Made by a program: the position numbers and the translations under genes. This document shows positions 1 through 9,513 of a DNA stretch of 64,000 nt, piece after piece. The stretch comes from Bacillus changyiensis (lineage in GTDB: Bacteria; Bacillota; Bacilli; Bacillales; Bacillaceae), in the NCBI RefSeq assembly GCF_027706145.1, contig NZ_JAQFWW010000001.1:806001-870000 (forward strand), written 5' to 3'. Within the stretch, counting starts at the first letter, position 1; each line of letters starts with the position of its first letter. A model generated the notes under the pieces. That model did no database searches. It saw only the letters and a program-made list of their open reading frames with translations, and was not told the origin of the DNA.

Positions 1-62
1 AGTTAACACCATTTTACTATAAGGATCTTCTTTTTTAAAGAACAGGTACAGACCCAATCCTA

Positions 63-91
63 CTTATACTACAGGCCGTCTATTTTTTCAA
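63..91 (-). promoter_or_regulatory. predicted sigma-A promoter reading out of the window
   Basis: On the minus strand TTGAAA (91-86) and TATAAG (68-63) are separated by 17 bases, a good match to the vegetative consensus. No start codon with a convincing ribosome binding site follows inside the window, so the gene lies beyond position 1. In B. subtilis this place is held by yloU (Asp23 family); that identity is inferred from synteny only. Confidence 0.45.
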
Positions 92-131
92 GATGTCAAG
101 TGAATATTCTTGAAAGGAGAACAAACAATAG

Positions 132-160
132 TTGCAAACGATTTTCGGCTGTGGTAAATT
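132..160 (+). promoter_or_regulatory. predicted sigma-A promoter of rpmB
   Basis: TTGCAA (132-137) and TAAATT (155-160) are spaced by 17 bases, with a TG extension just before the -10 box. Transcription would start near 167 and give a leader of about 70 bases in front of rpmB. The promoter is back to back with the minus-strand promoter at 63-91. Confidence 0.5.
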
Positions 161-220
161 ATTAAAGTACCTTAAGCATCACAATGTAATCAATTCATAG
201 AGAATGATGATGTTTTTTGA

Positions 221-427
<207 letters not shown>

Positions 428-432
428 GAAAT

Positions 433-461
433 AAACGCCTGCCTAGAGAGCAGGCGTTTTT
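433..461 (+). terminator. rho-independent terminator after rpmB
   Basis: The inverted repeat AAACGCCTGC / GCAGGCGTTT with a 7-base loop is followed by a T run on the plus strand. The minus strand also ends in a short T-rich stretch, so it may stop transcripts of spoVM coming from the other side. Confidence 0.85.
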
Positions 462-505
462 ACGTGTTTTTCAGTTTGGGAACACCAAGCGCACGAGGCG
501 CTTTC

Positions 506-586
506 TTAATTTTTGCGAAACGAGCCCAACATCGCCCGTACAATTCCCCCTAAAAACTTCGGCAACTTAATGGTATAAAATTTCAT
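506..586 (-). CDS. spoVM: stage V sporulation protein M (26 aa)
   Basis: A 26-codon gene that encodes MKFYTIKLPKFLGGIVRAML followed by GSFRKN. This is the amphipathic peptide SpoVM, which in B. subtilis recognises the convex curvature of the forespore membrane, recruits the coat ATPase SpoIVA and is a target of FtsH. The ATG at 586 is preceded by the strong site GAGGAGGG seven to eight bases upstream. The sequence differs from the B. subtilis peptide, as I remember it, only at the last residue (N for D). It follows thiN on the same strand and converges with rpmB. The gene is short enough to be missed by gene finders; the identification is nevertheless very strong. Confidence 0.96.
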   Translation of the reverse strand: MKFYTIKLPKFLGGIVRAMLGSFRKN

Positions 587-616
587 TTTGTTCCCTCCTC
601 AAGAGTCCCATAACCG

Positions 617-624
617 CATGTATC
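617..624 (-). promoter_or_regulatory. possible sigma-E -10 element of spoVM
   Basis: The octamer GATACATG on the minus strand resembles the sigma-E -10 consensus CATACANT, 30 bases ahead of the spoVM start codon. The -35 region is poor. spoVM is a mother-cell sigma-E gene in B. subtilis, so the assignment is plausible but weak. Confidence 0.25.
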
Positions 625-636
625 ACTAGGTTATTT

Positions 637-1281
637 TTAATCATTGCTTCTTATCATGATTAATATGCCTTCCGTAAACGAAAACGCACCTTTTGAATGG
701 ATGAGTTCATTACTAATACATAGTGTAGATCCAAGTGTAATATGACAATTATTTAAAGAATACTTAAAACCGGTTAGAGACAGGTTTTTGACCAATTCTG
801 TAAACGGTAGAAATGAAACATATGGCTTTGATTGATCATGGCTTACTGTATAGGAACCAGGTGAAAACATGCTGATGGTATTTTGCCTATCAATCATGAC
901 TGTGTCGACTTTCTTTTTCAGTGTTTGATAAAGAAGCTGGATATTCCCAAGAAAATGATCTGCTCTTCCTCCTGATATCCCAAACAGTTTGATGGAGAGA
1001 GGCTCTTGTTCAACAGCCCAACTAAGGGCAAGGTCAAGATCGGTCTGATCTTTTTCAGCTTGATAGATATGAAAATGCGGTGCCGCACTTTCCAACGCTA
1101 TCTTTTGTTCATTTGTGATACTATCAAAATCCCCAAACACTTCTTGCGGGATGATCCCTGCCTCCAGAAGTGTCACCGCCCCTCGATCAACACCAATCCA
1201 ATGTGTGCTACTATCATGATATGCTGACAAATCCGGGATGAGACAACTGGGACCTCCTGCCATAATATTAATATTTTTCAT
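637..1281 (-). CDS. thiN: thiamine pyrophosphokinase
   Basis: 214-residue cytosolic enzyme that transfers pyrophosphate from ATP to thiamine to make thiamine diphosphate. The N-terminal catalytic half carries the acidic motif GVDRGAVTLLEAGIIP (about residues 30-45) followed by FGDFDS (about 50-55), where the aspartates bind metal and ATP; AEKDQTDLDLA (about 75-85) and the glycine-rich GISGGRADHFLGN loop (about 100-112) are also typical. The C-terminal half is the thiamine-binding beta domain. The ATG follows AAAGGACAGAGCA. It is the gene downstream of rpe, separated by a terminator hairpin, and upstream of spoVM, as in B. subtilis (yloS). Confidence 0.95.
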   Translation of the reverse strand: MKNINIMAGGPSCLIPDLSAYHDSSTHWIGVDRGAVTLLEAGIIPQEVFGDFDSITNEQKIALESAAPHFHIYQAEKDQTDLDLALSWAVEQEPLSIKLFGISGGRADHFLGNIQLLYQTLKKKVDTVMIDRQNTISMFSPGSYTVSHDQSKPYVSFLPFTELVKNLSLTGFKYSLNNCHITLGSTLCISNELIHSKGAFSFTEGILIMIRSND

Positions 1282-1301
1282 TGCTCTGTCCTTTCTATCC
1301 T

Positions 1302-1337
1302 AAAAAAGAGCACAGCTGTCAGCTGGCTCTTATTTTA
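1302..1337 (-). terminator. intrinsic terminator between rpe and thiN
   Basis: On the minus strand the arms AGAGC-AGCTG / CAGCT-GCTCT form a hairpin followed by TTTTTT. It lies 19 bases after the rpe stop codon and 21 bases before the thiN start, so thiN is either transcribed by read-through or from a separate weak promoter. Confidence 0.75.
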
Positions 1338-1355
1338 GTCTACATGCGATCAATA

Positions 1356-2012
1356 TTATTCAGTCGCTTTTTTTAGATCAGAAATCGCTTTTTGACGATC
1401 TTTTTCATTATAAATTGCCGAGCCAGCGACTAGCATGTTTGCTCCGGCGTTTATACATTGTACTGCCGTTTGTTGATTAACTCCTCCATCAACTTCAATC
1501 AATAGCTCAGTAAGGCCTTTTTGATCAGCGAGTTCCTTGACCTGCTTGATTTTCGGAACAACAGAAGAAATAAATGATTGCCCGCCAAAACCTGGATTTA
1601 CGGTCATTAATAATACGAGGTCAAGGTCTTCGATCACATGTTCGATTTGCTGAACAGAAGTATGTGGATTTAAAACGACACCGGCTTTGATTCCTTGCTC
1701 CTTGATAAGCTGGATCGTCCTATGTAGATGTGGGCATGCTTCGACATGTACCGATAAAATATCCGCCCCCGCTTTTTTAAATGCAGGAATATATTGATCT
1801 GGATTCTCAATCATTAAATGAACATCAAGTGGAAGTTCTGTGATGGGACGGACAGCCTCAACCACAAGCGGACCAATCGTCAGGTTGGGAACAAAATGCC
1901 CGTCCATCACATCGATATGAATAAAGTCGGCTCCACCTTGTTCCACATCTTTAATCTCTTCAGCGAGACGAGAAAAATCAGCTGACAGAATGGATGGCGC
2001 AATATATACCAT
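1356..2012 (-). CDS. rpe: ribulose-phosphate 3-epimerase
   Basis: 218-residue TIM-barrel enzyme of the pentose phosphate pathway that interconverts ribulose 5-phosphate and xylulose 5-phosphate. Visible family motifs: APSILSADF at the N terminus, HIDVMDGHFVPN (H32 and D34 bind the catalytic metal), H65 in DVHLMI, the phosphate loop MTVNPGFGGQ, and VDGG with the second catalytic aspartate. Length is normal. Two bases separate it from the rsgA stop codon, so it is translationally linked to the rsgA-prkC-prpC line. Confidence 0.97.
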   Translation of the reverse strand: MVYIAPSILSADFSRLAEEIKDVEQGGADFIHIDVMDGHFVPNLTIGPLVVEAVRPITELPLDVHLMIENPDQYIPAFKKAGADILSVHVEACPHLHRTIQLIKEQGIKAGVVLNPHTSVQQIEHVIEDLDLVLLMTVNPGFGGQSFISSVVPKIKQVKELADQKGLTELLIEVDGGVNQQTAVQCINAGANMLVAGSAIYNEKDRQKAISDLKKATE

Positions 2013-2014
2013 AT

Positions 2015-2896
2015 TTAATACCTCGGCTTTCTATCTTTTATTTCGGTTAAAAATTCAACATAATGGTCATACCGATAAGATGCAATTTCTCCCGTTTCTA
2101 CAGATCTTTTAACAGCGCAATTTGGCTCTTTTATATGCAAACATCCGCGAAATTTGCACTCAGCGCTTTTTTCAGCAATTTCCAAAAACGTATCCCCTAA
2201 TTCTTCTGCTTCAATACCGGAAAACTCAAGCGAACTGAAACCAGGTGTATCGGCAACAAGTCCATTACCTGTATAAATAAGTTCGACATGTCGGGTTGTA
2301 TGTTTTCCCCTTCCTAAATGGCTTGAAATTGTATCGGTTTTTAGCTGAAGATCAGGACTGATCGCATTTAAAAGAGAAGACTTCCCCACACCTGACTGAC
2401 CGGCAAATACGGTGATATTGTTTTTAAAATGCGGAATGAGATTGCTTAAACTACTCTCATTTTTAGTTGAAGCTAAACAAACGTGATAACCGATCTTGCG
2501 ATAGTCTTCTGCATATTGATCAATCTCTTTTAGACAATCCTCTGATAGTAAATCGGTCTTTGTAATACAAATGATCGGTTTAATCTGATTTGCTTCAACA
2601 AGTACTAAAAAACGGTCCAACAGTGAAGTGCTAAAATCGGGCTCTTTTGCGGAAAACACAAGAACAGCCTGATCAACATTGCTAATAGGAGGTCTGACAA
2701 GCTGATTATCTCTCTTTTTGATCTCCAACAAATAACCTTCTTTATCATTGTCAGCCTGATAAACAACATGATCACCAACAAGAGGAGTGACTTTGTTCTT
2801 CCTGAAATTCCCTCTCCCCCTACATTGAATGATTTGATCTCCATCCAATACATAATAAAAGCCGCTTAACGCTTTTATAATTTTGCCCTCAGGCAT
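2015..2896 (-). CDS. rsgA: small ribosomal subunit biogenesis GTPase RsgA
   Basis: 293-residue circularly permuted GTPase (CpgA/YloQ) that acts late in 30S maturation and is a substrate of the PrkC kinase in B. subtilis. Domains in order: N-terminal OB fold (1-65), GTPase with permuted motifs TKTD (112-115, G4), GQSGVGKS (166-173, G1 P-loop) and DTPG (216-219, G3), then a zinc-binding module with C247, C252, H254 and C260. The ATG at 2896 follows GGAGGTGC. It sits 11 bases after prkC, which fits its role as a PrkC target. Confidence 0.97.
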   Translation of the reverse strand: MPEGKIIKALSGFYYVLDGDQIIQCRGRGNFRKNKVTPLVGDHVVYQADNDKEGYLLEIKKRDNQLVRPPISNVDQAVLVFSAKEPDFSTSLLDRFLVLVEANQIKPIICITKTDLLSEDCLKEIDQYAEDYRKIGYHVCLASTKNESSLSNLIPHFKNNITVFAGQSGVGKSSLLNAISPDLQLKTDTISSHLGRGKHTTRHVELIYTGNGLVADTPGFSSLEFSGIEAEELGDTFLEIAEKSAECKFRGCLHIKEPNCAVKRSVETGEIASYRYDHYVEFLTEIKDRKPRY

Positions 2897-2907
2897 AGTG
2901 CACCTCC

Positions 2908-4854
2908 TTATTCATCCTCAGGATACTCAATGGTTTTTGATTTGACTACTTTATCATTGATCATGACTTGATAATAACCTTTTTTGCCAGGACCAATTTT
3001 AAATTTGATTGTTCGCTTCGTTGGCTCTGTAATCTTGAAGTGTTCATAAGTGTCAGAAATGCTATGATCTTCATCATCTATTGCAATCTTGACGTCTAGT
3101 TTTTCTCCTTCTGATTCCGGTTCATAAGGTATGTCAATTTTTTCAGTTACTGATTGAATTGGTTTTTCTTTAGGTCCAAGAGAAAATGTGACCTCAATTT
3201 TTTCACCTGGTTTCACAGCTGTCCCTGCTGCTGGTTTCTGCTTCATGACTTGCCCTTTAGGAACATCTTCGGAATGCGCTTCTTTTTCAACAAGGACTAG
3301 TTGATGATCATCTAAATAACCTGAAGCGGCTTGTTTGCTGTAAGTTGTTAAATCTCTTAAAGATGTTGCTTTTGGTCCTATGCTAACCGTTAATTTGATC
3401 TCATCGTCATCCGGAACAATTTCAGTTCCTGCTAAAGGCTGTTGACTAATAATGGTACCAGCCGCTTCGTCATCATTTATCTCTTCAGTAACCACATGTT
3501 TAAAACCATTTTGTTCAAGGAGTTTTTTACCTGCATCAATGTTTTGTCCTGTCACATCATTGACTTCTTTTCTTTCTTTGCCTGAACTTTTATAAAGCTT
3601 GATTGTTGAGCCCTCTTTAACAACATCGCCCGCTTCTGGGTCAGATTTTACAATCAAACCTTCTTTTATGTTTTCATCTGCTATATCTTCAGTATTTGGA
3701 TCAATTTCAAACCCTTGCTTCTCAAGCTTTGAGACAGCCTTTTTATATTCAAGTCCACCAACATTGGGAACTTCTATATCTTTAGGCATAAACAATGATG
3801 GAAACACTGTAACGGCTAAAACAGCTGATGTCGCTAAAACAAAAAATAGTGTTAATAAAACGAGCAGCCAAACTTTTCTTTTTTTCTTTCTTTTGCCTTT
3901 TTTCGATACAAGAGGGGTTTCTTCGGACTGATTTGTGTTTGCTGGCTCAGAGGTTTTCTGCTGATCTTTAATAATCGGAATCGCTTTTGTCATTTCATCT
4001 GTAGGAATGACAAATTTGTTTTCATTTATTCTATCAGGATCAAAAGCCGTCTTTAGATCTTTTTCCATATCTTCTGCCGTATCATAACGATGAAACGGAT
4101 CTTTTGTCGTTGCCTTCAGGACAATATTTTCGACGCTTTGCGGCACAGATGCATTCCACCTTTTTACTGAAGGGGTTTCTGCCTGCAGATGTTTAAGTGC
4201 GATGCTGACCGCTGATTCTCCTACAAATGGGGTCTGAGCTGTCAAGAGCTCAAACATGACAATACCAAGTGAATAAATGTCAGATTTTTTCGTTGATAAT
4301 CCACCTTTTGCTTGTTCAGGTGAAAGATAATGGACAGAACCCAAAACCGAATTGTTATGAGTAATGGTTGTTGAACTTAATGCCATGGCAATACCAAAAT
4401 CAGTTACTTTAATATGTCCCATATGATTGATTAAGATATTGTGGGGTTTGATATCTCTGTGAACGATTTGATTATCATGGGCATGGGCAATTGCAGAAAC
4501 AATCTGCTCCATGATATTGACTGCTTCTTTCGGATGAAGAGCACCATTTTGGTTTATGTATTCTTTGAGAGTCATCCCCTCAACATACTCCATGACAATA
4601 TAATAGATGTTATCTTCTTCTCCAACATCATAAATGCTGACGATATTCGGATGATCAAGACTGGCAGCAGACTCTGCTTCCCTTCTGAACCTTTTGATAA
4701 AATCGGCATCATGAACGAAGTCAAATCGCAGAACTTTAATGGCAACTTCCCGATCAAGTATGATGTCTTCAGCTAAATAGACATTTGCCATGCCTCCTCC
4801 GCCAATGACGCGTAGGATTTGGTAACGGCCGCTAATTCTTTTGCCGATCAACAC
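2908..4854 (-). CDS. prkC: PASTA-domain Ser/Thr protein kinase
   Basis: 648-residue membrane receptor kinase that binds muropeptides and controls spore germination, cell-wall metabolism and translation GTPases. The cytosolic kinase domain shows the glycine loop GGGGMANVY (18-26), ATP lysine K40, catalytic HRDIKPHN (132-139, D134) and the metal loop DFG (152-154). A lysine-rich linker is followed by one transmembrane helix (about 328-352), three extracellular PASTA repeats (from VPNVGG at about 358) and a C-terminal immunoglobulin-like domain. The start overlaps the end of prpC by 7 bases, coupling kinase and its phosphatase. Length equals the B. subtilis protein. Confidence 0.98.
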   Translation of the reverse strand: MLIGKRISGRYQILRVIGGGGMANVYLAEDIILDREVAIKVLRFDFVHDADFIKRFRREAESAASLDHPNIVSIYDVGEEDNIYYIVMEYVEGMTLKEYINQNGALHPKEAVNIMEQIVSAIAHAHDNQIVHRDIKPHNILINHMGHIKVTDFGIAMALSSTTITHNNSVLGSVHYLSPEQAKGGLSTKKSDIYSLGIVMFELLTAQTPFVGESAVSIALKHLQAETPSVKRWNASVPQSVENIVLKATTKDPFHRYDTAEDMEKDLKTAFDPDRINENKFVIPTDEMTKAIPIIKDQQKTSEPANTNQSEETPLVSKKGKRKKKRKVWLLVLLTLFFVLATSAVLAVTVFPSLFMPKDIEVPNVGGLEYKKAVSKLEKQGFEIDPNTEDIADENIKEGLIVKSDPEAGDVVKEGSTIKLYKSSGKERKEVNDVTGQNIDAGKKLLEQNGFKHVVTEEINDDEAAGTIISQQPLAGTEIVPDDDEIKLTVSIGPKATSLRDLTTYSKQAASGYLDDHQLVLVEKEAHSEDVPKGQVMKQKPAAGTAVKPGEKIEVTFSLGPKEKPIQSVTEKIDIPYEPESEGEKLDVKIAIDDEDHSISDTYEHFKITEPTKRTIKFKIGPGKKGYYQVMINDKVVKSKTIEYPEDE

Positions 4855-5612
4855 TTGTCTTCACCTACTTTAGTTTGGGAAGGAAGCTCTAATAACACGA
4901 CAGTGATGTTATCATCACCACCATTGTCATTTGCCATCTGGACAAGCTGTTCTGCCGTATTTTCTATAGATATTGAAGCATGCAGAACTTCTTTTAGCTT
5001 TAGATCATCTACCTTGTTCGTTAAACCGTCAGAACATAATAGAATTTGATCACCTGGTTCGACTTCAAAAGAACGCGCCTCAACAGTTACTGTCGGTTCT
5101 GTCCCAAGGGCTTTTGTCAACACGTTTTTTCGCGGATGGTGTTGAGCATCTTCTTTCGAAATGCTTCCCGTCTTCACCAATTCATTAACGAGCGAATGAT
5201 CTTCTGTAAGCTGCGTAAAGCTGCTTTCATGCAACAGATAACAACGGCTATCTCCAATATGGGCCACCGTTAAAGATTTCCCTGTATATAATACACTGAC
5301 AACCGTTGTCCCCATTCCTTGGCATTCTTGATATGTTCTCGAATGGTCATGTAATTTTTGATTAACAGCAGCAATTTGTTCTATCAACCAAGCTTCACTA
5401 TCAGCAGGGGTAGACGGAATCGTTTCCGCTTGCTCCCAAATGTCTCGAAGGGTTGAAACCGCCATCTTGCTTGCTACATCACCAGCAAGATGGCCTCCCA
5501 TTCCATCACAAACAACTGCCAACACAAGCTCCTCTGTTTTTGTAAAAATGCCAGCATCATCTTCATTATGCTGCCGTATTTTCCCCTTATCCGTTATTAA
5601 GGCTGTTTTCAA
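4848..5612 (-). CDS. prpC: PP2C-type Ser/Thr protein phosphatase
   Basis: 254-residue cytosolic metal-dependent phosphatase that reverses PrkC phosphorylation. PP2C motifs: RQHNEDD near the N terminus, VVCDGMGGH (metal aspartate), [21 protein letters not shown] and the C-terminal [10 protein letters not shown] longer reading frame exists, but the start chosen is TTG at 5612: it has GAGGTGA seven bases upstream and gives exactly the B. subtilis length, whereas no site precedes the upstream ATG. The start lies 8 bases after the rlmN stop codon. The TTG may keep the level low relative to neighbours. Confidence 0.96.
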   Translation of the reverse strand: MKTALITDKGKIRQHNEDDAGIFTKTEELVLAVVCDGMGGHLAGDVASKMAVSTLRDIWEQAETIPSTPADSEAWLIEQIAAVNQKLHDHSRTYQECQGMGTTVVSVLYTGKSLTVAHIGDSRCYLLHESSFTQLTEDHSLVNELVKTGSISKEDAQHHPRKNVLTKALGTEPTVTVEARSFEVEPGDQILLCSDGLTNKVDDLKLKEVLHASISIENTAEQLVQMANDNGGDDNITVVLLELPSQTKVGEDKC

Positions 5613-5619
5613 CCTTGAT

Positions 5620-6708
5620 TCACCTCGTCTCTTCTTGACGCTCCTTTGCTCGCAACTGTCCACAAGCAGCGTCAATATCATGGCCTTGCTCTCTTCTGAT
5701 TGTCACATTCACTCCATGTGCTTTTAATGTTTTTTCAAAGGCAAAAATCTGCTCTTTCGGTGTTCTGACATAGTCTCGTTCAGGTACATAATTGACGGGA
5801 ATTAAATTAACATGACATTTGATTCCTTTTAATAAGCGGGCCAGTTCTTCAGCATGTTCAACCTGATCATTGACACCGCCAAAAAGCCCGTATTCAAAGG
5901 TAACTCTTCTGCCAGTTTTCTGAATATAATAGTCAACCGCTTTCATTAACTCAGGTAATTTGTACGCTCTGTTGATCGGCATTAAGCGGCTTCTGATCTC
6001 GGTGTTCGGTGCATGCAGGGAAATCGCAAAATTAATCTGCAATTTTTCATCTGCGAACTGATAAATTTTCGGCACAATCCCACTTGTCGATACTGTGATG
6101 TGACGTGCACCGATGTTCAGTCCTTGATCATGGTTGACAATTTTTAAAAATGCGAGCATTTCTTGAAAATTGTCAAACGGCTCACCAATTCCCATAATGA
6201 CAATCGAACTGACGCGCTCATCTGTTTCATCAAGCGCTTGCTGAACTTTGACAACCTGTGCCACGATCTCGCCCGCTTCAAGGTTTCTCTTTAGTCCTCC
6301 GAGCGTAGAGGCACAAAATGTACAGCCGATCCGGCAGCCAACTTGTGTCGTTACACAAACAGAGTTGCCATATTCGTGTCTCATTAAAACGGTTTCGATT
6401 GTATAACCGTCATGAAGTTCAAATAAAAATTTCATCGTGCCGTCCTGGGATGTCTGTTTGACAGCCGTTTTTAAAGTTGTCAAGACGAAATGCTCTTCCA
6501 GTTTGGCGCGAAGTTCTTTTGAAAGGTTTGTCATCTCAGCAAACGATGTCACCCTTTTTTCATAAAGCCATTCAAAAATTTGTGAAACGCGGAATGGTTT
6601 TTCATTGTGATCCTTTAGCCATTTTTTAAGCTCATCCATTTCAAAAGAATAAATGGACGGTTTACTCGTTCGTAACTCTTTTCTAACTTTTTGTTTTGAT
6701 TCAGTCAT
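5620..6708 (-). CDS. rlmN: dual-specificity rRNA/tRNA adenine-C2 methyltransferase RlmN
   Basis: 362-residue radical SAM enzyme that makes m2A2503 in 23S rRNA and m2A37 in some tRNAs. The iron-sulfur motif C-x3-C-x2-C is at C125, C129 and C132 (GCRIGCTFC). C118 just ahead of it and C349 near the C terminus (DAACGQ) match the two cysteines used for the methyl-cysteine chemistry. An N-terminal helical RNA-binding domain spans about 20-90. It begins directly after the rsmB stop codon (6709) and is followed by prpC. Modification of A2503 affects peptidyl-transferase antibiotics. Confidence 0.97.
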   Translation of the reverse strand: MTESKQKVRKELRTSKPSIYSFEMDELKKWLKDHNEKPFRVSQIFEWLYEKRVTSFAEMTNLSKELRAKLEEHFVLTTLKTAVKQTSQDGTMKFLFELHDGYTIETVLMRHEYGNSVCVTTQVGCRIGCTFCASTLGGLKRNLEAGEIVAQVVKVQQALDETDERVSSIVIMGIGEPFDNFQEMLAFLKIVNHDQGLNIGARHITVSTSGIVPKIYQFADEKLQINFAISLHAPNTEIRSRLMPINRAYKLPELMKAVDYYIQKTGRRVTFEYGLFGGVNDQVEHAEELARLLKGIKCHVNLIPVNYVPERDYVRTPKEQIFAFEKTLKAHGVNVTIRREQGHDIDAACGQLRAKERQEETR

Positions 6709-8058
6709 TTATGATCCCTTCTTTCTCATGCTGCAAATAAAGAAGCCGTCGGTGCCGAAATAGTGAGGCAGAATTTGAATGCTACCGTTTTCTACATAGG
6801 GTACCGTCTTTTCTGGAAGCCTCTCTTTCAGTGTAAGATCAGCTTCAAATTCTTGATGTTCTCCTAAAAAAGCTTGGACCACCTGGTCATTTTCCGCCTT
6901 GTCCATCGTGCATGTACTGTATACAAGTGTACCGCCTTTCTTTAACAAAGGGGCAACTTCTCTTAATATCGCCAGTTGAATTCCAGCAAGCCTTGCGCTG
7001 TCAGCAGGTGTCTTACTATATTTCACATCAGGCTTTCTGCGAATGACACCAAAACCTGAACATGGAGCATCAACTAAAATCCGATCAAATTGTTCCGTTT
7101 TGAAGGCTTCCCCAGCTTTTCTAGCATCCATCGTTGCGGTTTCAATATTTGATAGTCCGAGCCGTTCAGCTGCCTGCTTTATCAATTTTACTTTATGCTG
7201 GTGAAGATCGAGAGAGATCACTTTTCCAGTACATTTTAGAAGCTCACCGATATGTGTTGATTTTCCTCCCGGTGCAGCACAGGCATCAAGGACTGATTCT
7301 CCAGACTTTACACCTAGTGCCCTCGCAACCAACATGGAGCTTTCATCCTGAATGGTCACAGCACCTTCTTTAAAAAAGGAGCTTCCCGCTATGGTTCCTT
7401 TTAACAGTTTGATTGCATCCTCAGACAAGTCACCTTCTTCAGCCTTAATTCCTTCTTCTTGCAAAAGGTTTAGTAAGGTGCTCCTGTCATACTTCAGTTC
7501 GTTGACACGAATCGTCTGTTTAGGTGGAATCATATGAATCCGACAAATTTGTTCAGCCGCAGCAAATCCATATGTATCAGTCCACTTTTTGACAAGCCAC
7601 TCTGGATGGCTCGTTTCAATGGCTAAACGTTCAATCGGATCGGTGATTTCCGCAAAAGAAGGTACACCCTCTCTTTGAATCGAACGCAGGACTCCATTCA
7701 CAAATGAAGAAATTCCTTTATGACCGCGTTTCTTAGCAATTTCAACAGCTTCAAACAATGCGGCTCGGTCTGGGATTTTCTCAAGATATTCCATTTGATA
7801 TAGTGACATTCTTAAAAGATGAACCACCCATAGTTTCACCTTTTCCGGCTTTTTAATGAACGGTTTTAACATATAATCAAGTGCAAGTTGATGTTGAAGT
7901 GTTCCATAAACAAGTTCAGTTAATAATCCTCTGTCTTTATCATTTAAGTCGTGTGTTTTCATAACAGACTGCAGTAAAAGGTTACTATATGCCTGATTTT
8001 GATCAAGTTTAATCAATGCGTCAAGTGCAACTTCTCTCACATTACTTTTCTTCATCAT
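6709..8058 (-). CDS. rsmB: 16S rRNA m5C967 methyltransferase RsmB
   Basis: 449-residue enzyme with an N-terminal NusB-like RNA-binding domain (about 1-135) and a C-terminal Rossmann SAM methyltransferase domain. The SAM loop [15 protein letters not shown] (about 257-271), VDAPCSGFG with the release cysteine, and YSTCTM with the catalytic cysteine are visible. The two ATGs in tandem at the start make the first residue uncertain by one. The 5' end overlaps fmt by 17 bases, a typical coupled arrangement in the def-fmt-rsmB-rlmN unit. Confidence 0.96.
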   Translation of the reverse strand: MMKKSNVREVALDALIKLDQNQAYSNLLLQSVMKTHDLNDKDRGLLTELVYGTLQHQLALDYMLKPFIKKPEKVKLWVVHLLRMSLYQMEYLEKIPDRAALFEAVEIAKKRGHKGISSFVNGVLRSIQREGVPSFAEITDPIERLAIETSHPEWLVKKWTDTYGFAAAEQICRIHMIPPKQTIRVNELKYDRSTLLNLLQEEGIKAEEGDLSEDAIKLLKGTIAGSSFFKEGAVTIQDESSMLVARALGVKSGESVLDACAAPGGKSTHIGELLKCTGKVISLDLHQHKVKLIKQAAERLGLSNIETATMDARKAGEAFKTEQFDRILVDAPCSGFGVIRRKPDVKYSKTPADSARLAGIQLAILREVAPLLKKGGTLVYSTCTMDKAENDQVVQAFLGEHQEFEADLTLKERLPEKTVPYVENGSIQILPHYFGTDGFFICSMRKKGS

Positions 8059-8995
8059 GATGACCTAATTTCGTTCCGACTTGAAGACTAGTTCCTCTGA
8101 CAAAATCTTCGCCCTTCATTCTTTTTTTCCCCGCGGGCTGCAGTTCTGTTATTTTTAAATAGGTCCTATTACCTGTTGCTACAATAATACCGTCTTTTTC
8201 GATGCTGATCACTTCTCCTGGTGAAGCATTCTTCTCAGCAGATACTTTTTGCGCTTCCCAAATTTTCAATGTTTGCCCAAAGAGGAGCGTGTAGGCGACA
8301 GGCCAAGGATTTAAGCCACGGACTTGATTATATAAATCCTCACCAGATCTTGACCAATCCATCCGTTCTTGCTCTCTTTTAATATTCGGTGCATATGTCG
8401 CTCTTTCTTCATTCTGCTTTTCTGGTGTAACAGAACCCTTAACGACCTTCGGAACTGTTTGAGAGAGAAGCGCTGCTCCTGCTTTGCTAAGTTTATCATG
8501 AAGAGTTCCAACATTATCATCTTCATCGATAGCAACCTCAACTTTGGCAAGCATGTCCCCAGCATCTAGTTTTTCCACCATATACATGATTGTAACACCT
8601 GTTTTTTGCTTATCTTCAAGAATGGCGTAATGGATAGGCGCACCTCCGCGAAGTTCAGGCAGAAGTGAGGCATGAACATTGATACAACCATATTTCGGAT
8701 AATCTAACAGTTTACTCGGTAAAATTTGACCGAATGCTGCCGTAACAATTAAATCTGGCTTCAAGTCAAGGATTTTATCTATCTCTTGTTCCTCTCTTAC
8801 TTTCTCAGGTTGAAGTACAGGAATCCCGTGCTTTATTGCTTCTTCCTTCACAGGAGGTGGTGTCATCACCTTTTTTCTGCCTTTCGGACGGTCTGGCTGT
8901 GTGACAACTCCTACCACTTCATAGCCGTCGTTAATCAGCGTATTGAGAACTGGAACTGAAAAATCCGGGGTTCCCATAAAAACGATCCTTGTCAT
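8042..8995 (-). CDS. fmt: methionyl-tRNA formyltransferase
   Basis: 317-residue enzyme that formylates initiator Met-tRNA using 10-formyl-tetrahydrofolate. The start [17 protein letters not shown] is placed at the ATG at 8995, which has AAGGATG upstream and gives the family length; a longer frame continues upstream without support. The hydrolase-like core includes the catalytic segment [20 protein letters not shown] (about 108-127) and [17 protein letters not shown] (about 134-150). The C-terminal OB domain starts near residue 205. Partner gene def starts upstream and its stop codon lies 5 bases before this start. Confidence 0.96.
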   Translation of the reverse strand: MTRIVFMGTPDFSVPVLNTLINDGYEVVGVVTQPDRPKGRKKVMTPPPVKEEAIKHGIPVLQPEKVREEQEIDKILDLKPDLIVTAAFGQILPSKLLDYPKYGCINVHASLLPELRGGAPIHYAILEDKQKTGVTIMYMVEKLDAGDMLAKVEVAIDEDDNVGTLHDKLSKAGAALLSQTVPKVVKGSVTPEKQNEERATYAPNIKREQERMDWSRSGEDLYNQVRGLNPWPVAYTLLFGQTLKIWEAQKVSAEKNASPGEVISIEKDGIIVATGNRTYLKITELQPAGKKRMKGEDFVRGTSLQVGTKLGHHDEEK

Positions 8996-8999
8996 CCAA

Positions 9000-9482
9000 T
9001 CATCCTTCCATTTCCTCAAGTTCTTCCTCATCATAATATCGTATAATTTTGGATGTAAATAAAATTCCATCTAAATGGTCAATCTCATGGAGAAGTGCTC
9101 TCGCTAAAAAGCCGTCCGCCTCAATTGTAAATGGCTTTCCGTGGCGGTTTAATGCCCTCACTTTAACATGATCAGATCGGTTGACTTCTCCATATAAACC
9201 AGGAAAGCTTAAACAACCTTCAGGTCCTATTTGCTCACCACGTTGTGCCATCACCTTCGGATTGATCAGCTCAATTCTTCCCGTCTCATCACCAATATCG
9301 ACAACAGCGACTCTTTTTAAGACACCGATTTGCGGGGCCGCAAGTCCGACTCCGTCAAATTCGAGCATCGTATCATACATATCACCCAGTAGTTTTCTTA
9401 AAGATTTATCAAATGCCGTTACAGGCTCAGCGGGTGTTTCCAGAACATCCGCAGGATATATGACAATCGATTTTACTGCCAA
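9000..9482 (-). CDS. def: peptide deformylase
   Basis: 160-residue metalloenzyme that removes the formyl group from new proteins. All three motifs are present: [10 protein letters not shown] (about 44-53), EGCLSFPG with the metal cysteine (about 91-98) and HEIDHLDG with the two metal histidines (about 132-139). It pairs with fmt, its metabolic counterpart, just downstream. Length equals B. subtilis DefA. Confidence 0.97.
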   Translation of the reverse strand: MAVKSIVIYPADVLETPAEPVTAFDKSLRKLLGDMYDTMLEFDGVGLAAPQIGVLKRVAVVDIGDETGRIELINPKVMAQRGEQIGPEGCLSFPGLYGEVNRSDHVKVRALNRHGKPFTIEADGFLARALLHEIDHLDGILFTSKIIRYYDEEELEEMEG

Positions 9483-9513
9483 TCTAAAAAGCCCTCCATC
9501 ACAATATTATTTC

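Noticed and set aside
1..62. Possible start of a minus-strand gene at the left edge
   Set aside because: An ATG occurs in the leader of the minus-strand promoter, but no ribosome binding site precedes it and the frame is cut within four codons.
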